A stretch of DNA of 64,000 nt from Verrucomicrobiia bacterium (GTDB lineage: Bacteria > Verrucomicrobiota > Verrucomicrobiia > Limisphaerales > JADLHS01), in NCBI GenBank assembly GCA_011525685.1, contig WYBW01000037.1:1-64000 (forward strand), written 5' to 3'. Both the position numbers and the translations under genes were made by a program. The notes under the pieces are model-generated. The model saw nothing but the letters and a program-made list of their open reading frames with translations. It made no database searches and was not told the DNA's origin. Below are positions 8,951 to 16,877 of this stretch, piece after piece. Each line of letters begins with the position of its first letter. Within the stretch, counting starts at the first letter, position 1.

Positions 8951-10158
8951 ATCTCGCCGCGAAAGACATCCGCCACAACCTCGGGCGGTTTGCGCTGACC
9001 ACCGTCGGCATCGGCCTTCTGCTGATGGTCGTGCTGGGCATGAGTGGGATTTACCGGGGCATGATTGACGACGCCCTCGTAGTCGTGGACCACATCGGCG
9101 CGGATTTATGGGTCGTGCAACGTGGCACGCGTGGGCCGTTCGCGGAGATTTCCCGGCTGCCAGCCAACCTCGAACATCGCCTGCGTGCCGTTCCAGGCGT
9201 GGCCAGCGCACGGACCTTTGTTTCTCATAACGTCCAGCGTGAGCATCGCGGACAGCCGTTGCGCATGAACGTTCACGGCCTCGCGTGGCCCGAGGACAAG
9301 GGAGAATGGGTCAAGCTCATCGCTGGACGTCCACTCGGGCAGGCACATTACGAAATGATTGCCGATGCGTCGCTGGGGCTGACGCTGGGAGAGAAGTTGG
9401 CGCTCGGCAAAGACAGCTACACGGTGGTGGGTGTGAGTCGAGGCATGGTTTCCTCCGGCGGCGATGGCATAGCGTTCTTCACCACGCAGGACGCGCAGGC
9501 GATTCAGTTCGACCTGCCGGGCGAAGCCATTCGGTTGGAACGCGCGGCGCGGGTGCAACGGGCCGTCGGTCAGGACATCGGCCAGGTCCAACCGCTGTTG
9601 CTGGAGCGCGGCGCAGGCAATTCTGCCGGCCTTCCCGCGTTGGCGCGGCCGATGGTGAGTGCCGTTACCGTGCGCGTCGCTGCGGGATTTGATCCTGCCA
9701 CGGTCGCCGCAACCATCGCTGCCTGGCCGGACGTGACGGTTTACACTCGTGATAGCCAAAGCGAGTTGCTGGTTCATGGCATGATTGACAAGGCGCGCCG
9801 ACAGATCGGCTTGTTCCGCGCTCTGCTGGTGATCATTTCCACCATCATCATGGCGCTGATTCTCTACACGCTCACGCTCGACAAGATTCACGACATCGCG
9901 ATGCTCAAACTCATGGGGGCGCGGAACACGATGATTGCCGGCCTCATCTTGCAACAAGCCATTCTCCTGGGCGCGCTCGGTTTCGGACTGGCTTGGTATC
10001 TGGGCGGCTGGGTTTTTCCGAGATTCCCACGCCGGGTGCTCATTGCACCCGAGGATTTGTGGGGATTGGCTCTGGTTGTGACCGCCATTTCCATTCTCGC
10101 CAGCCTGCTCGGGATCTGGAAGGCCATGCGCATCGAACCGAACAAGGTATTGTCGTGA
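8947..10158 (+). CDS. FtsX/DevC-like ABC exporter permease
   Basis: The ATG at 8947 overlaps the adaptor stop; the resulting protein has 403 residues. It has one N-terminal helix (LTTVGIGLLLMVVLGMSGIY), a large extracytoplasmic domain (about residues 40-275), and three C-terminal helices starting at LFRALLVIISTIIMALILYTL, the FtsX/MacB/DevC topology. The gene order adaptor-permease-ATPase matches DevBCA-type exporters. Export of a lipid, peptide or drug is expected from the family; the substrate is unknown. The stop overlaps the GTG start of the ATPase. Confidence 0.85.
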   Translation: MNLAAKDIRHNLGRFALTTVGIGLLLMVVLGMSGIYRGMIDDALVVVDHIGADLWVVQRGTRGPFAEISRLPANLEHRLRAVPGVASARTFVSHNVQREHRGQPLRMNVHGLAWPEDKGEWVKLIAGRPLGQAHYEMIADASLGLTLGEKLALGKDSYTVVGVSRGMVSSGGDGIAFFTTQDAQAIQFDLPGEAIRLERAARVQRAVGQDIGQVQPLLLERGAGNSAGLPALARPMVSAVTVRVAAGFDPATVAATIAAWPDVTVYTRDSQSELLVHGMIDKARRQIGLFRALLVIISTIIMALILYTLTLDKIHDIAMLKLMGARNTMIAGLILQQAILLGALGFGLAWYLGGWVFPRFPRRVLIAPEDLWGLALVVTAISILASLLGIWKAMRIEPNKVLS

Positions 10159-10874
10159 TTGCCGACGCCAATAATTCACCTGCCGTTGAAGCCCTCGGCC
10201 TGACGAAAATCTACGGCGCGGGCAACACCGAGGTCGTGGCGATGAAAGACGTTTCCGTTCGTCTGGCGCGCGGCGAAGTAGTGGCGCTGCTTGGCCCGAG
10301 TGGCGCGGGCAAATCCACATTCCTTACCGCTGTAGGGCTGATCAATCCGCCCACGTCGGGCCGAATTGTCATCGGCGGCAAACCGGTGATGGACGGTCCG
10401 CGCGCACTGGTGGACTTGCGCGCGTTCCGACGACGGCATCTCGGATTTGTTTTCCAGAAAGCCAACCTGATTCCGTTTCTAAACGCGGCGGAAAACGTCG
10501 CCGTGGCGCTGGAGATCAACGACGCCGCTCCGCGAGCTGCCCGCAAGCGCGCCTTGGAACTGCTCGACTACCTCGGCGTGGCCGAACGCGCGAACAACCT
10601 GCCTGACGCCCTCTCCGGCGGACAGCAGCAACGTGTCGCCGTCGCCCGTGCGCTGGCGAATGAGCCGAGTCTGATTCTGGCGGACGAACCTACGGCAGCA
10701 CTCGACAGCCATCGCGGCCGACAGGTGATGGTGTTGTTCCGCAAGGTTGCCCACGAACGCGGCTCGGCGGTCATTGTCGTCACGCACGATCATCGGTCAC
10801 TGGACGTCTTTGATCGCACGTACGAGATGGAGGACGGCGAACTGCGTCCGGCGGCGGCCGATCATGCGCCCTGA
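10155..10874 (+). CDS. ABC exporter ATPase (DevA/LolD/MacB-like)
   Basis: The GTG at 10155 overlaps the permease stop (GTGA) and gives 239 residues. Walker A is GPSGAGKST near residue 52, the Q-loop is GFVFQKANLIPF, the signature is LSGGQQQRVAVARAL, and Walker B is LILADEPTAALD, with the switch histidine in VTHDH. It belongs to the LolD/MacB-like class of ATPases that energise FtsX-type permeases. It is the last gene of the TetR-controlled operon, followed by 164 bp and a convergent MarR gene. Confidence 0.93.
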   Translation: MIADANNSPAVEALGLTKIYGAGNTEVVAMKDVSVRLARGEVVALLGPSGAGKSTFLTAVGLINPPTSGRIVIGGKPVMDGPRALVDLRAFRRRHLGFVFQKANLIPFLNAAENVAVALEINDAAPRAARKRALELLDYLGVAERANNLPDALSGGQQQRVAVARALANEPSLILADEPTAALDSHRGRQVMVLFRKVAHERGSAVIVVTHDHRSLDVFDRTYEMEDGELRPAAADHAP

Positions 10875-11038
10875 TGCGCTATCGGCGCTTGTTCTTTGCC
10901 TCATCGTCTGAGGGGTTAATGAATGTTCTCTCGGCAAGCGTTACGTTAGGCTGCGGCCCGGTTGACTTCCTTCCCTGCGAGTCACTTGTCGCGTGACCTA
11001 GAAAACGCGCAAACCGAAGGCGGAGGTCATCGCGTAGA

Positions 11039-11470
11039 TCAGCCCGTTTCTGCGCTCCCATTCAGCTCGCTGAGCAGACGGGTGAGTTGCGGGCCGATGC
11101 GGCGCAATTGTTCACGGTGGGCTTCGGACAACTTTTCGAGCACCCGCTCGCCGCGCGCCGTCAGGCCGATGACTACCTTTCGGCCATCCGACTCATCCGG
11201 CTTGCGTTTGACCAAAGCTTCATTTTCCAGACGGTCAATCAACTCCACTGCCGAGTGATGCCGTAATTGCAGCCGCTCAGCCAGTTCGCTGACGTTGACG
11301 GTGTCGCGTCCGGGAAAACCTTTGATGGCCAGCAGCGTCTGATGTTGTTGAGGCGTGAGGTTCTCCGTCTGGGCGGCTTCCTCGCTGAAGCGAAGGAACT
11401 GGCGCAACGCAAAGCGCAGCGCCGCCAGCATTTCATACTCGGCTTTCGTGAGTGGTTTTCGGGCGCGCAT
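11039..11470 (-). CDS. MarR-family transcriptional regulator
   Basis: The 143-residue protein has the MarR winged-helix core (LTPQQHQTLLAIKG, VSELAERLQLRHHSAVELIDRLE, then the DESDGRKVVIGLTARGERVLEKL wing). It reads away from the ClC gene on the other strand, and a perfect palindrome inside a strong promoter lies between the two. A closely similar MarR gene occurs at 60.1-60.5 kb, but that copy is frameshifted. Ligand unknown. Confidence 0.85.
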   Translation of the reverse strand: MRARKPLTKAEYEMLAALRFALRQFLRFSEEAAQTENLTPQQHQTLLAIKGFPGRDTVNVSELAERLQLRHHSAVELIDRLENEALVKRKPDESDGRKVVIGLTARGERVLEKLSEAHREQLRRIGPQLTRLLSELNGSAETG

Positions 11471-11593
11471 TTGGGTTGTTTCCGGTTCGGTTCAATCCGA
11501 AGTCCGAATCAGAACAGGGAGCGCGCCCGCGGGAAAACGCCCGGGGCGAGCGTGCTCTCCAAACTTCGGAATTTCAGGTTCAATTCACGCCGG

Positions 11594-11620
11594 TTGACTT
11601 ATATCGTTCTGCGATATAAT
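11594..11620 (+). promoter_or_regulatory. Promoter with embedded palindrome upstream of ClC gene
   Basis: TTGACT at 11594-11599 and a perfect TATAAT at 11615-11620 form a sigma70-type promoter with a 15 bp spacer. A perfect inverted repeat with arms TTATATCG (11599-11606) and CGATATAA (11612-11619) fills the spacer and -10. A repressor bound there would block transcription. The adjacent divergent MarR protein is the obvious candidate (inference). The short spacer is suboptimal, so activation by DNA distortion is also conceivable. Confidence 0.65.
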
Positions 11621-11632
11621 CTGCGCGCCTTG

Positions 11633-13438
11633 ATGTTGCAACCGAATTCCACCTCCTGGACGGCCCACGGCGAATCAGTGGCCGGCGAAGCGCATCTGGA
11701 CGCGGGCCTCTCGGATTTCAGCACGGACCGGCGCGTGCTGGTGTTGTCGGTGATGGCGGTGGTCGTTGGGGTGATCAGTTCGATGGTGGCGTATGCGCTG
11801 CTCTGGTTGATTGCGACGATCACCAATCTCGCGTTCTTCCAGCGATTCTCTTATGTGCCGGCCACGCCGCAAGAACATCATCTTGGAGCGTGGGTAATCG
11901 TCGTGCCGGTGATTGGCGCACTGATCATCGGCCTGATGGCGCGTTATGGTTCGGAAAAAATTCGCGGTCACGGAATTCCCGAGGCACTCGAAGCCATTCT
12001 GCTGGGCCGGAGCAAAATTCAGCCGAAGGTGGCGATCCTCAAGCCCATCTCCGCCGCCATCTCCATCGGAACGGGTGGGCCATTCGGTGCGGAAGGCCCA
12101 ATCATCATGACCGGCGGCGCGTTCGGCTCGATCTTCGCGCAGCAGTTCCATCTCAGTGCGGCGGAGCGCAAGACGCTGCTGGTGGCGGGCGCGGCGGCGG
12201 GCATGTCCGCGGTGTTTGCCACGCCGGTTGCGGCGGTGTTGCTGGCGGTGGAGTTGCTGTTGTTCGAGTGGAAGCCGCGGAGTTTTATTCCGGTCACAAT
12301 CGCGGCGATTGTCGCGTCGGCGTTGCGTGTGCCGTTGCTGGGACAAGGCCCGATCTTTCCCATCGCAACGCATGGAGCAATGTCCGCAAGCGAACTCGCG
12401 TTCGCGGTGATCGTTGGAATTCTCGCGGGTTTCGGATCGGGCGCTCTGACCAGCCTGGTTTACGCTTGCGAAGATGTTTTTCAGAAACTCCCGTTGCACT
12501 GGATGTGGTGGCCGGCCATCGGCGCGGTCGTTATCGGAGTGGGCGGAGTTATCGAACCGCGCGTGCTGGGTGTGGGCTACGATACCATTCACGGTCTCTT
12601 GCGCGGTGACATGATCGGCCTCGCGGTCATCAGTCTCATAGTGTGCAAAGCGGTGGTGTGGTCGGTCGCGTTGGGTTCGGGCACATCCGGCGGCGTGCTC
12701 GCGCCCTTGCTCATCATGGGCGGCGCGCTGGGAGCATTGGTGGCAAAGTGGATTCCGGCGGGCGACGCCGGTTTGTGGGCCATGACCGGGATGGCGGCCA
12801 TGATGGGCGGCACGATGCGTTCACCACTGACGGCCACGATTTTTGCGGTCGAGTTGACACGGGATTTCAACGCGCTTCCCGTAGCGTTGATTGGCAGTGT
12901 GGCGGCGTTGGGTGTCACGGTGTTACTCATGCGCCGCTCCATTCTCACGGAAAAACTCGCGCGGCGCGGTCATCATATCACGCGCGAATACGCGGTGGAT
13001 TTGTTCGAGTTGATGCGCGTTCGCGAAGTCATGGACACCGACCCGCCCTGCGTGCCCGCGACGCTCACGGTGTCGGAACTTTCCGACCGAATTGCCCAGA
13101 ACGACCCGGTCCTCTCGCGCCGACAAGGCACGCTGATCGTGGATGAACAGCAACGTCTCGCTGGAATTATCACGCGCGGCGACATCGTGCGGGCGCTGCG
13201 CCATTCCGAAAAGACGGACATGGTCGTCACCGAAGCCGGCTGCACTAAACTCATCGTTACTTACCCGGATGAACCATTGCACACGGCGCTCTCGAAGATG
13301 TTGAAGCGAAACATTGGCCGTCTGCCCGTGGTGGACCGAAATGATCCCACGCGCTTGCTGGGTTACCTCGGGCGGACCGCGATTCTGTCCGCTCGCGCCA
13401 AGTTGCACGATGAGGAACACGTCCGGCAAAAAGGCTGA
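11633..13438 (+). CDS. ClC-family chloride channel/transporter with CBS domains
   Basis: From the ATG at 11633 the protein has 601 residues. The ClC core carries the ion-path motifs GHGIPEA (variant of GSGIPE), GTGGPFGAEGP and GSGTSGGVLAPLL, with about ten or more hydrophobic helices up to residue 440. The C-terminal 150 residues look like a pair of CBS domains (VREVMDTDPPCVPATLTVSEL; LIVTYPDEPLHTALSKMLKR). It moves chloride or fluoride/nitrate-like anions across the inner membrane, with CBS nucleotide control expected from the family. Transcription probably starts at the palindrome-containing promoter just upstream. Confidence 0.9.
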   Translation: MLQPNSTSWTAHGESVAGEAHLDAGLSDFSTDRRVLVLSVMAVVVGVISSMVAYALLWLIATITNLAFFQRFSYVPATPQEHHLGAWVIVVPVIGALIIGLMARYGSEKIRGHGIPEALEAILLGRSKIQPKVAILKPISAAISIGTGGPFGAEGPIIMTGGAFGSIFAQQFHLSAAERKTLLVAGAAAGMSAVFATPVAAVLLAVELLLFEWKPRSFIPVTIAAIVASALRVPLLGQGPIFPIATHGAMSASELAFAVIVGILAGFGSGALTSLVYACEDVFQKLPLHWMWWPAIGAVVIGVGGVIEPRVLGVGYDTIHGLLRGDMIGLAVISLIVCKAVVWSVALGSGTSGGVLAPLLIMGGALGALVAKWIPAGDAGLWAMTGMAAMMGGTMRSPLTATIFAVELTRDFNALPVALIGSVAALGVTVLLMRRSILTEKLARRGHHITREYAVDLFELMRVREVMDTDPPCVPATLTVSELSDRIAQNDPVLSRRQGTLIVDEQQRLAGIITRGDIVRALRHSEKTDMVVTEAGCTKLIVTYPDEPLHTALSKMLKRNIGRLPVVDRNDPTRLLGYLGRTAILSARAKLHDEEHVRQKG

Positions 13439-13471
13439 CCGCCCATCACGGCAAATCATGCAATTCCCAAT

Positions 13472-13549
13472 ATGATCACACTGAAATTGATTCTGTTGAA
13501 ACTGTTGATCGCCGCGCTGGCTGGCACAGTTATCATGGCGCTGCTATGA
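13472..13549 (+). CDS. 25-residue single-helix membrane microprotein
   Basis: An ATG at 13472 opens a 25-codon frame encoding an almost wholly hydrophobic peptide (MITLKLILLK, then LIAALAGTVIMALL). Its TGA overlaps the ATG of the following membrane-protein gene (ATGA at 13546), the same coupling used by the next two genes. The arrangement suggests a real coupled microprotein, or at least a leader that feeds ribosomes to the next gene. There is no homologue that I recognise. Confidence 0.4.
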   Translation: MITLKLILLKLLIAALAGTVIMALL

Positions 13550-13926
13550 AACGGTTTGGTTATTGGCGCGACCCGTTGTTCGTGGCGTGCTGCGCGCTTT
13601 ATGTGCTGAACCGGTGGGTGATCAAGCCACACGTTCACTGCGCTTTCCTTCATGGCCAGTTCAACGACCTGCTGCTCGTCCCCTGCGCGCTGCCGCTGGT
13701 GCTGTGGCTACAACGCCGTCTGGGACTCCGCCCCAGCAATGCCATGCCCGCCTGGGGTGAAATCGGATTTCATGTGGTCGTTTGGAGTGTGCTCTTTGAA
13801 GTCATCGGCCCACATCTCATGCGCGTCACCGGCGACCCGTTGGATGCGCTGGCCTATGTCGCTGGTGGAATCATGGCGGGAATCTGGTGGCACATCGAGT
13901 CGCGACAGCCATTGCCAGCGCGATGA
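13546..13926 (+). CDS. Small multi-pass membrane protein
   Basis: The 126-residue protein has about four hydrophobic helices with several histidines at their ends (KPHVHCAFLHGQFND; IGPHLMRVTGDPLDALAYVAGG). The DPxDxxAYxxGG segment recalls VanZ-like membrane proteins, but the match is not strong enough for a name. It is coupled at both ends: ATGA overlap with the microprotein upstream and with the methyltransferase downstream. Confidence 0.65.
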   Translation: MKRFGYWRDPLFVACCALYVLNRWVIKPHVHCAFLHGQFNDLLLVPCALPLVLWLQRRLGLRPSNAMPAWGEIGFHVVVWSVLFEVIGPHLMRVTGDPLDALAYVAGGIMAGIWWHIESRQPLPAR

Positions 13927-14564
13927 GTTTTGATCGCCTCGCGCCGCATTACCGCTGGATGGAGGCGGTGCTGGCGGGCGGATTATTGCAACGCTGCCGC
14001 ACGCGCTGGCTGACGGATGTCGGACAACCACGGTGTGCGCTGCTGGTGGGTGAAGGGAACGGTCGAATGCTGGTGGAATGCGCCCGCGCTCTGCCAGGAT
14101 GTGAGTTTTTAGTGCTCGATCAAAGCCAAGCGATGCTCGCGCAAGCGCGTCGCAATTGGGAACAGACCGGGGCAAACCAAAGCGTTGTTTTTCAACAGGC
14201 CGATCTTCGTGAATGGCGGGCTGGTAGCGCCCGCTTCGATCTGTTGATCACCAATTTCTTTCTGGATTGTTTCTCGCCCACGGAATTGCGGCGCGTCGTT
14301 GCGAACCTCAGCGCCGCCGCGTTGCCAAACGCGCGATGGTTGCTGGCCGATTTTACTGTGCCCGCGACTGGCTGGCCGCGTCTGCGTGCCCGGGCGGTGC
14401 TGGCGCTGGCTTATGGTTTCTTCCGGTGCGCCACCGGCATCTCGGCGAGTCGCGTCGCTGATCCCGGCGAATTACTACGCGCGGAAGGTTTTCTTTTGCA
14501 GCGTCAGGAACGATTCAACCACGGCCTGTTGCACGCGGATTTATGGATGCGCCACGAAAAATAG
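13923..14564 (+). CDS. Class I SAM-dependent methyltransferase
   Basis: The ATG at 13923 overlaps the upstream stop and gives 213 residues. The SAM-binding motif is LLVGEGNGRML near residue 40, followed by an acidic strand end (FLVLDQSQAML) and FQQADLREW before LLITNFFLDCF. MSFDRLAPHYRWME at the start is typical of UbiE-like or phospholipid methyltransferases. The substrate is unknown. It ends 63 bp before the convergent last gene of the nos operon. Confidence 0.8.
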   Translation: MSFDRLAPHYRWMEAVLAGGLLQRCRTRWLTDVGQPRCALLVGEGNGRMLVECARALPGCEFLVLDQSQAMLAQARRNWEQTGANQSVVFQQADLREWRAGSARFDLLITNFFLDCFSPTELRRVVANLSAAALPNARWLLADFTVPATGWPRLRARAVLALAYGFFRCATGISASRVADPGELLRAEGFLLQRQERFNHGLLHADLWMRHEK

Positions 14565-14627
14565 GGACTCCCGCATCGGCAGGGCAAGACTTGCCGGTTG
14601 ATTTCTGCCGGACGATAGTTCTCCCCG

Positions 14628-15755
14628 TCAGCGGATTGAATTCGACTTTGGAGGAAAGCTGAAACCAAATACCATGTTCAGCAGAAACAGACCTACGGCC
14701 GCCGCGTTGCCCAGTGCTCCCCACAGTCGCAGGGTGGGCAGGCTTGCCAGGTCGCCGAGCAGTCGCAGCAACAGCGAAACGTGCAACACCGCCAGCGGCA
14801 CGTAGGAGGTCCAACGGAATTGAACCGGCAACCCGAGCACAGCGGGAAAGATCACCGGTGCGTGGCCGAAGATCATGGAGAACACAAACCCAACGAAGAA
14901 CGTGTGCAGAGTGACGTCGTACATCAATCCGCTGGTTTGCGGCCACTTGAGGAGGACGAACACAGCGGTGGCGAACAGCCAGGCGTATCCACTCAACAAA
15001 CAGACCGCCATGAAGCGAGGCAGTCCCGGATGCCGGATGGTGCGCCAGGCCAAATCGAAGCGCGTCAGCCATGCGGCGAGAGCGAGGAGTGCGAGTCCTA
15101 TCACCACACCTCCGGTGCGCGGAGAAATCCAGGCGGATGCCAATCCTGCGCTCAAGAGGACGAGCGCCGTTAGCAGCCACGGGCGCGACCACGGTGAGGG
15201 CTTCTGGAAGCGCGTCAATTCGATACGCTCACCCGTGATGGTCAGCAGCAGAAACGTCAACCACCACAACACGACTTGGGGAATTTCGTGGCCGCGCGTC
15301 CAGAGCCAGTTCCCACCGGTCCACGCCACCGCGCCCAGGCCCATCACGCCATTGGACAGGTTGGGTTGAATGAACAGAATGCGCACGGCGACCACGACGA
15401 ACAGCACGCTGCCAGCGGTCAGCGCCCATCGCGGCCAGGGGGCGAGCACGCCCGCCGCAATGGCCGCCGCGCCGACGCCAGTCAGGAGCGGGACGAGATA
15501 CGTCCAAAGCGACCGCAGGCCCACGGCGCGTTCGAGGCTGATCACCGTGCCGAGAAAACCGCACACCATCAGCGGCCCATGAAAGCTGATCCAGTTGGCG
15601 TGGCTGACCGGCAGTGGCAGGGCGACCGGCACGCGCAGTAATCCACCCCAGATGCCGGTGATGAGACAACTCATGCCCAGCAGCAACAGGACGACCCGTC
15701 CGAGGCGATGGCGGAGTTGCAGCGGAGTGATGGTGGAGGACTGGGATATGGGCAT
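14628..15755 (-). CDS. Multi-pass membrane protein at the end of the nos operon
   Basis: The 375-residue protein is almost entirely hydrophobic, with about 11-12 helices and conserved-looking histidines (HANWISFHGPLMVCGFLG; LHTFFVGFVFSMIFGHAPVIF). The size, histidine placement and operon position recall NnrS-like haem/copper membrane proteins of denitrifiers, but I see no diagnostic NnrS motif. It starts at 15755, with ATG overlapping the stop of a degraded DUF3088 fragment (TGATG). It is the last gene of the minus-strand operon that begins at 26897. Confidence 0.65.
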   Translation of the reverse strand: MPISQSSTITPLQLRHRLGRVVLLLLGMSCLITGIWGGLLRVPVALPLPVSHANWISFHGPLMVCGFLGTVISLERAVGLRSLWTYLVPLLTGVGAAAIAAGVLAPWPRWALTAGSVLFVVVAVRILFIQPNLSNGVMGLGAVAWTGGNWLWTRGHEIPQVVLWWLTFLLLTITGERIELTRFQKPSPWSRPWLLTALVLLSAGLASAWISPRTGGVVIGLALLALAAWLTRFDLAWRTIRHPGLPRFMAVCLLSGYAWLFATAVFVLLKWPQTSGLMYDVTLHTFFVGFVFSMIFGHAPVIFPAVLGLPVQFRWTSYVPLAVLHVSLLLRLLGDLASLPTLRLWGALGNAAAVGLFLLNMVFGFSFPPKSNSIR

Positions 15756-15853
15756 CAGTGCGGAATTCCGGTGCTGTGAACGTGCGCCAAGTAGTTTGCT
15801 ATCTCATCTGCGCCTTCAACAAACCGGCGACCCTTGGCTTCAAGAGATCCAAT
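15755..15853 (-). pseudogene. Truncated DUF3088 gene remnant
   Basis: Read on the minus strand, this stretch encodes GRRFVEGADEIANYLAHVH then STGIPH and a stop. That closely matches the C-terminus of the complete DUF3088 gene at 26091-26438 (RRWFVEGTDGIARYLAHAH, then GIGIPH). Only about the last 30 codons are recognisable; sequence further upstream shows no DUF3088 similarity and I see no start with a ribosome site. It looks like the leftover of a duplicated gene that was once coupled to the downstream membrane protein. Confidence 0.7.
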
Positions 15854-15941
15854 CAGTCGCGATGCATGGAGAGTGTGAAGCGGTTTGAAACGGATGCGCC
15901 AGCTTGCACAGCAACGGGGCTCGGCAATGTATTTGGATGAT

Positions 15942-16877
15942 TCACGGGTTTTTTTGAGCTGCGACGTATTTGTCTCCGGTCAGTGTTTCACGAACCATGC
16001 GTTGCACCTCGTAGGGAGTCCAAACGTTGCTCTTCCAAAGATGCACCAGCCGTCCGTCTGGGCCGATGAGCGCTGTGCGCAAGTCATGAGAGATCAGTCC
16101 GTTTTCCTTCACGTAATACAGCCCGATCAATCCCGCGACGAGCTTGATTTGTTCGGCGTCGCCGGTAGCGAAAGTCCAATCCTTCGCGTTGGCGTTGTAG
16201 CGCGCCGCATACTCCTTGAGCACTTCCGGCGTATCGAAATCAGAATCCATGCTCACACTTAAGAGTTGATACCGGTTAGTAAACTCCGCGCTCAAGCGCT
16301 CCTCAAGCTGGGAGAAGTTCTTTGACATCAGGGGGCAGAAATTGGGGAGCGGGCAGCGCGTGTAAATGAACGTCAGCACGACGGCCTTGCCGCGAAAATC
16401 GCTCAGGTGAATCACGCGCCCATTCTGGTCGGTGAGCGTGAAATCGGGCACAATCTCTCCAATTTGAACCCGTTCGGCTTCGCGATCTTGTAATGACAAG
16501 GTCGTCTGTTCGGCCTTTACTGGCTCGACTGGCGTATCGGTGTGAATTTTTTCAATACGAGCAATCCATGAATCGTCGTCGGTTACCACCAGCTCGAATT
16601 GCACGCTGTCACCGGCGGCCAATCCTCTCAAGAGCGCGGCGTTCTTCACTGGGAACGGCATCGTCATGGCCGGCATGTAATCGGGAATTTCCTCGTGTGT
16701 AATGCGGAGGGTTTTCTTACTGGCGTCCACGCTGCGGATTTGGCCATGCACTTCAAACGTCCTCGCGCCGGCAATGGCCATCGCCGATGGGTGATTGCGA
16801 TGGTGGAGCGCCACGACTGAAAGCACAGCTGTCAGCGTCAGGGCGCACAGGATAGTCAGGACTATTTTCAGTTTCAT
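15942..16877 (-). CDS. SCO1/SenC copper chaperone fused to a CusF-like domain
   Basis: The 311-residue protein has an N-terminal membrane anchor/signal, then a CusF-like domain (about residues 38-112: HGQIRSVDASKKTLRITHEEI, PDYMPAMTMPFPV), and a thioredoxin-fold SCO domain (from about 137: GEIVPDFTLTDQNGRVIHLSDFRG). The copper site is FIYTRCPLPNFCPLM: five residues separate the two cysteines instead of the usual three. A distal histidine is in LISHDLRTAL. It probably delivers copper to NosZ or the CuA-like cytochrome. Its ATG overlaps the NosY stop. No NosL gene is seen in the cluster, so it may fill that role (inference). Confidence 0.85.
   Translation of the reverse strand: MKLKIVLTILCALTLTAVLSVVALHHRNHPSAMAIAGARTFEVHGQIRSVDASKKTLRITHEEIPDYMPAMTMPFPVKNAALLRGLAAGDSVQFELVVTDDDSWIARIEKIHTDTPVEPVKAEQTTLSLQDREAERVQIGEIVPDFTLTDQNGRVIHLSDFRGKAVVLTFIYTRCPLPNFCPLMSKNFSQLEERLSAEFTNRYQLLSVSMDSDFDTPEVLKEYAARYNANAKDWTFATGDAEQIKLVAGLIGLYYVKENGLISHDLRTALIGPDGRLVHLWKSNVWTPYEVQRMVRETLTGDKYVAAQKNP

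Noticed and set aside
15928-15944. Half NsrR-like site (TGTATTTGG) near the end of the SCO gene
   Set aside because: The second half does not pair (ATGATTCA), and it is inside the operon, not at an operon head.
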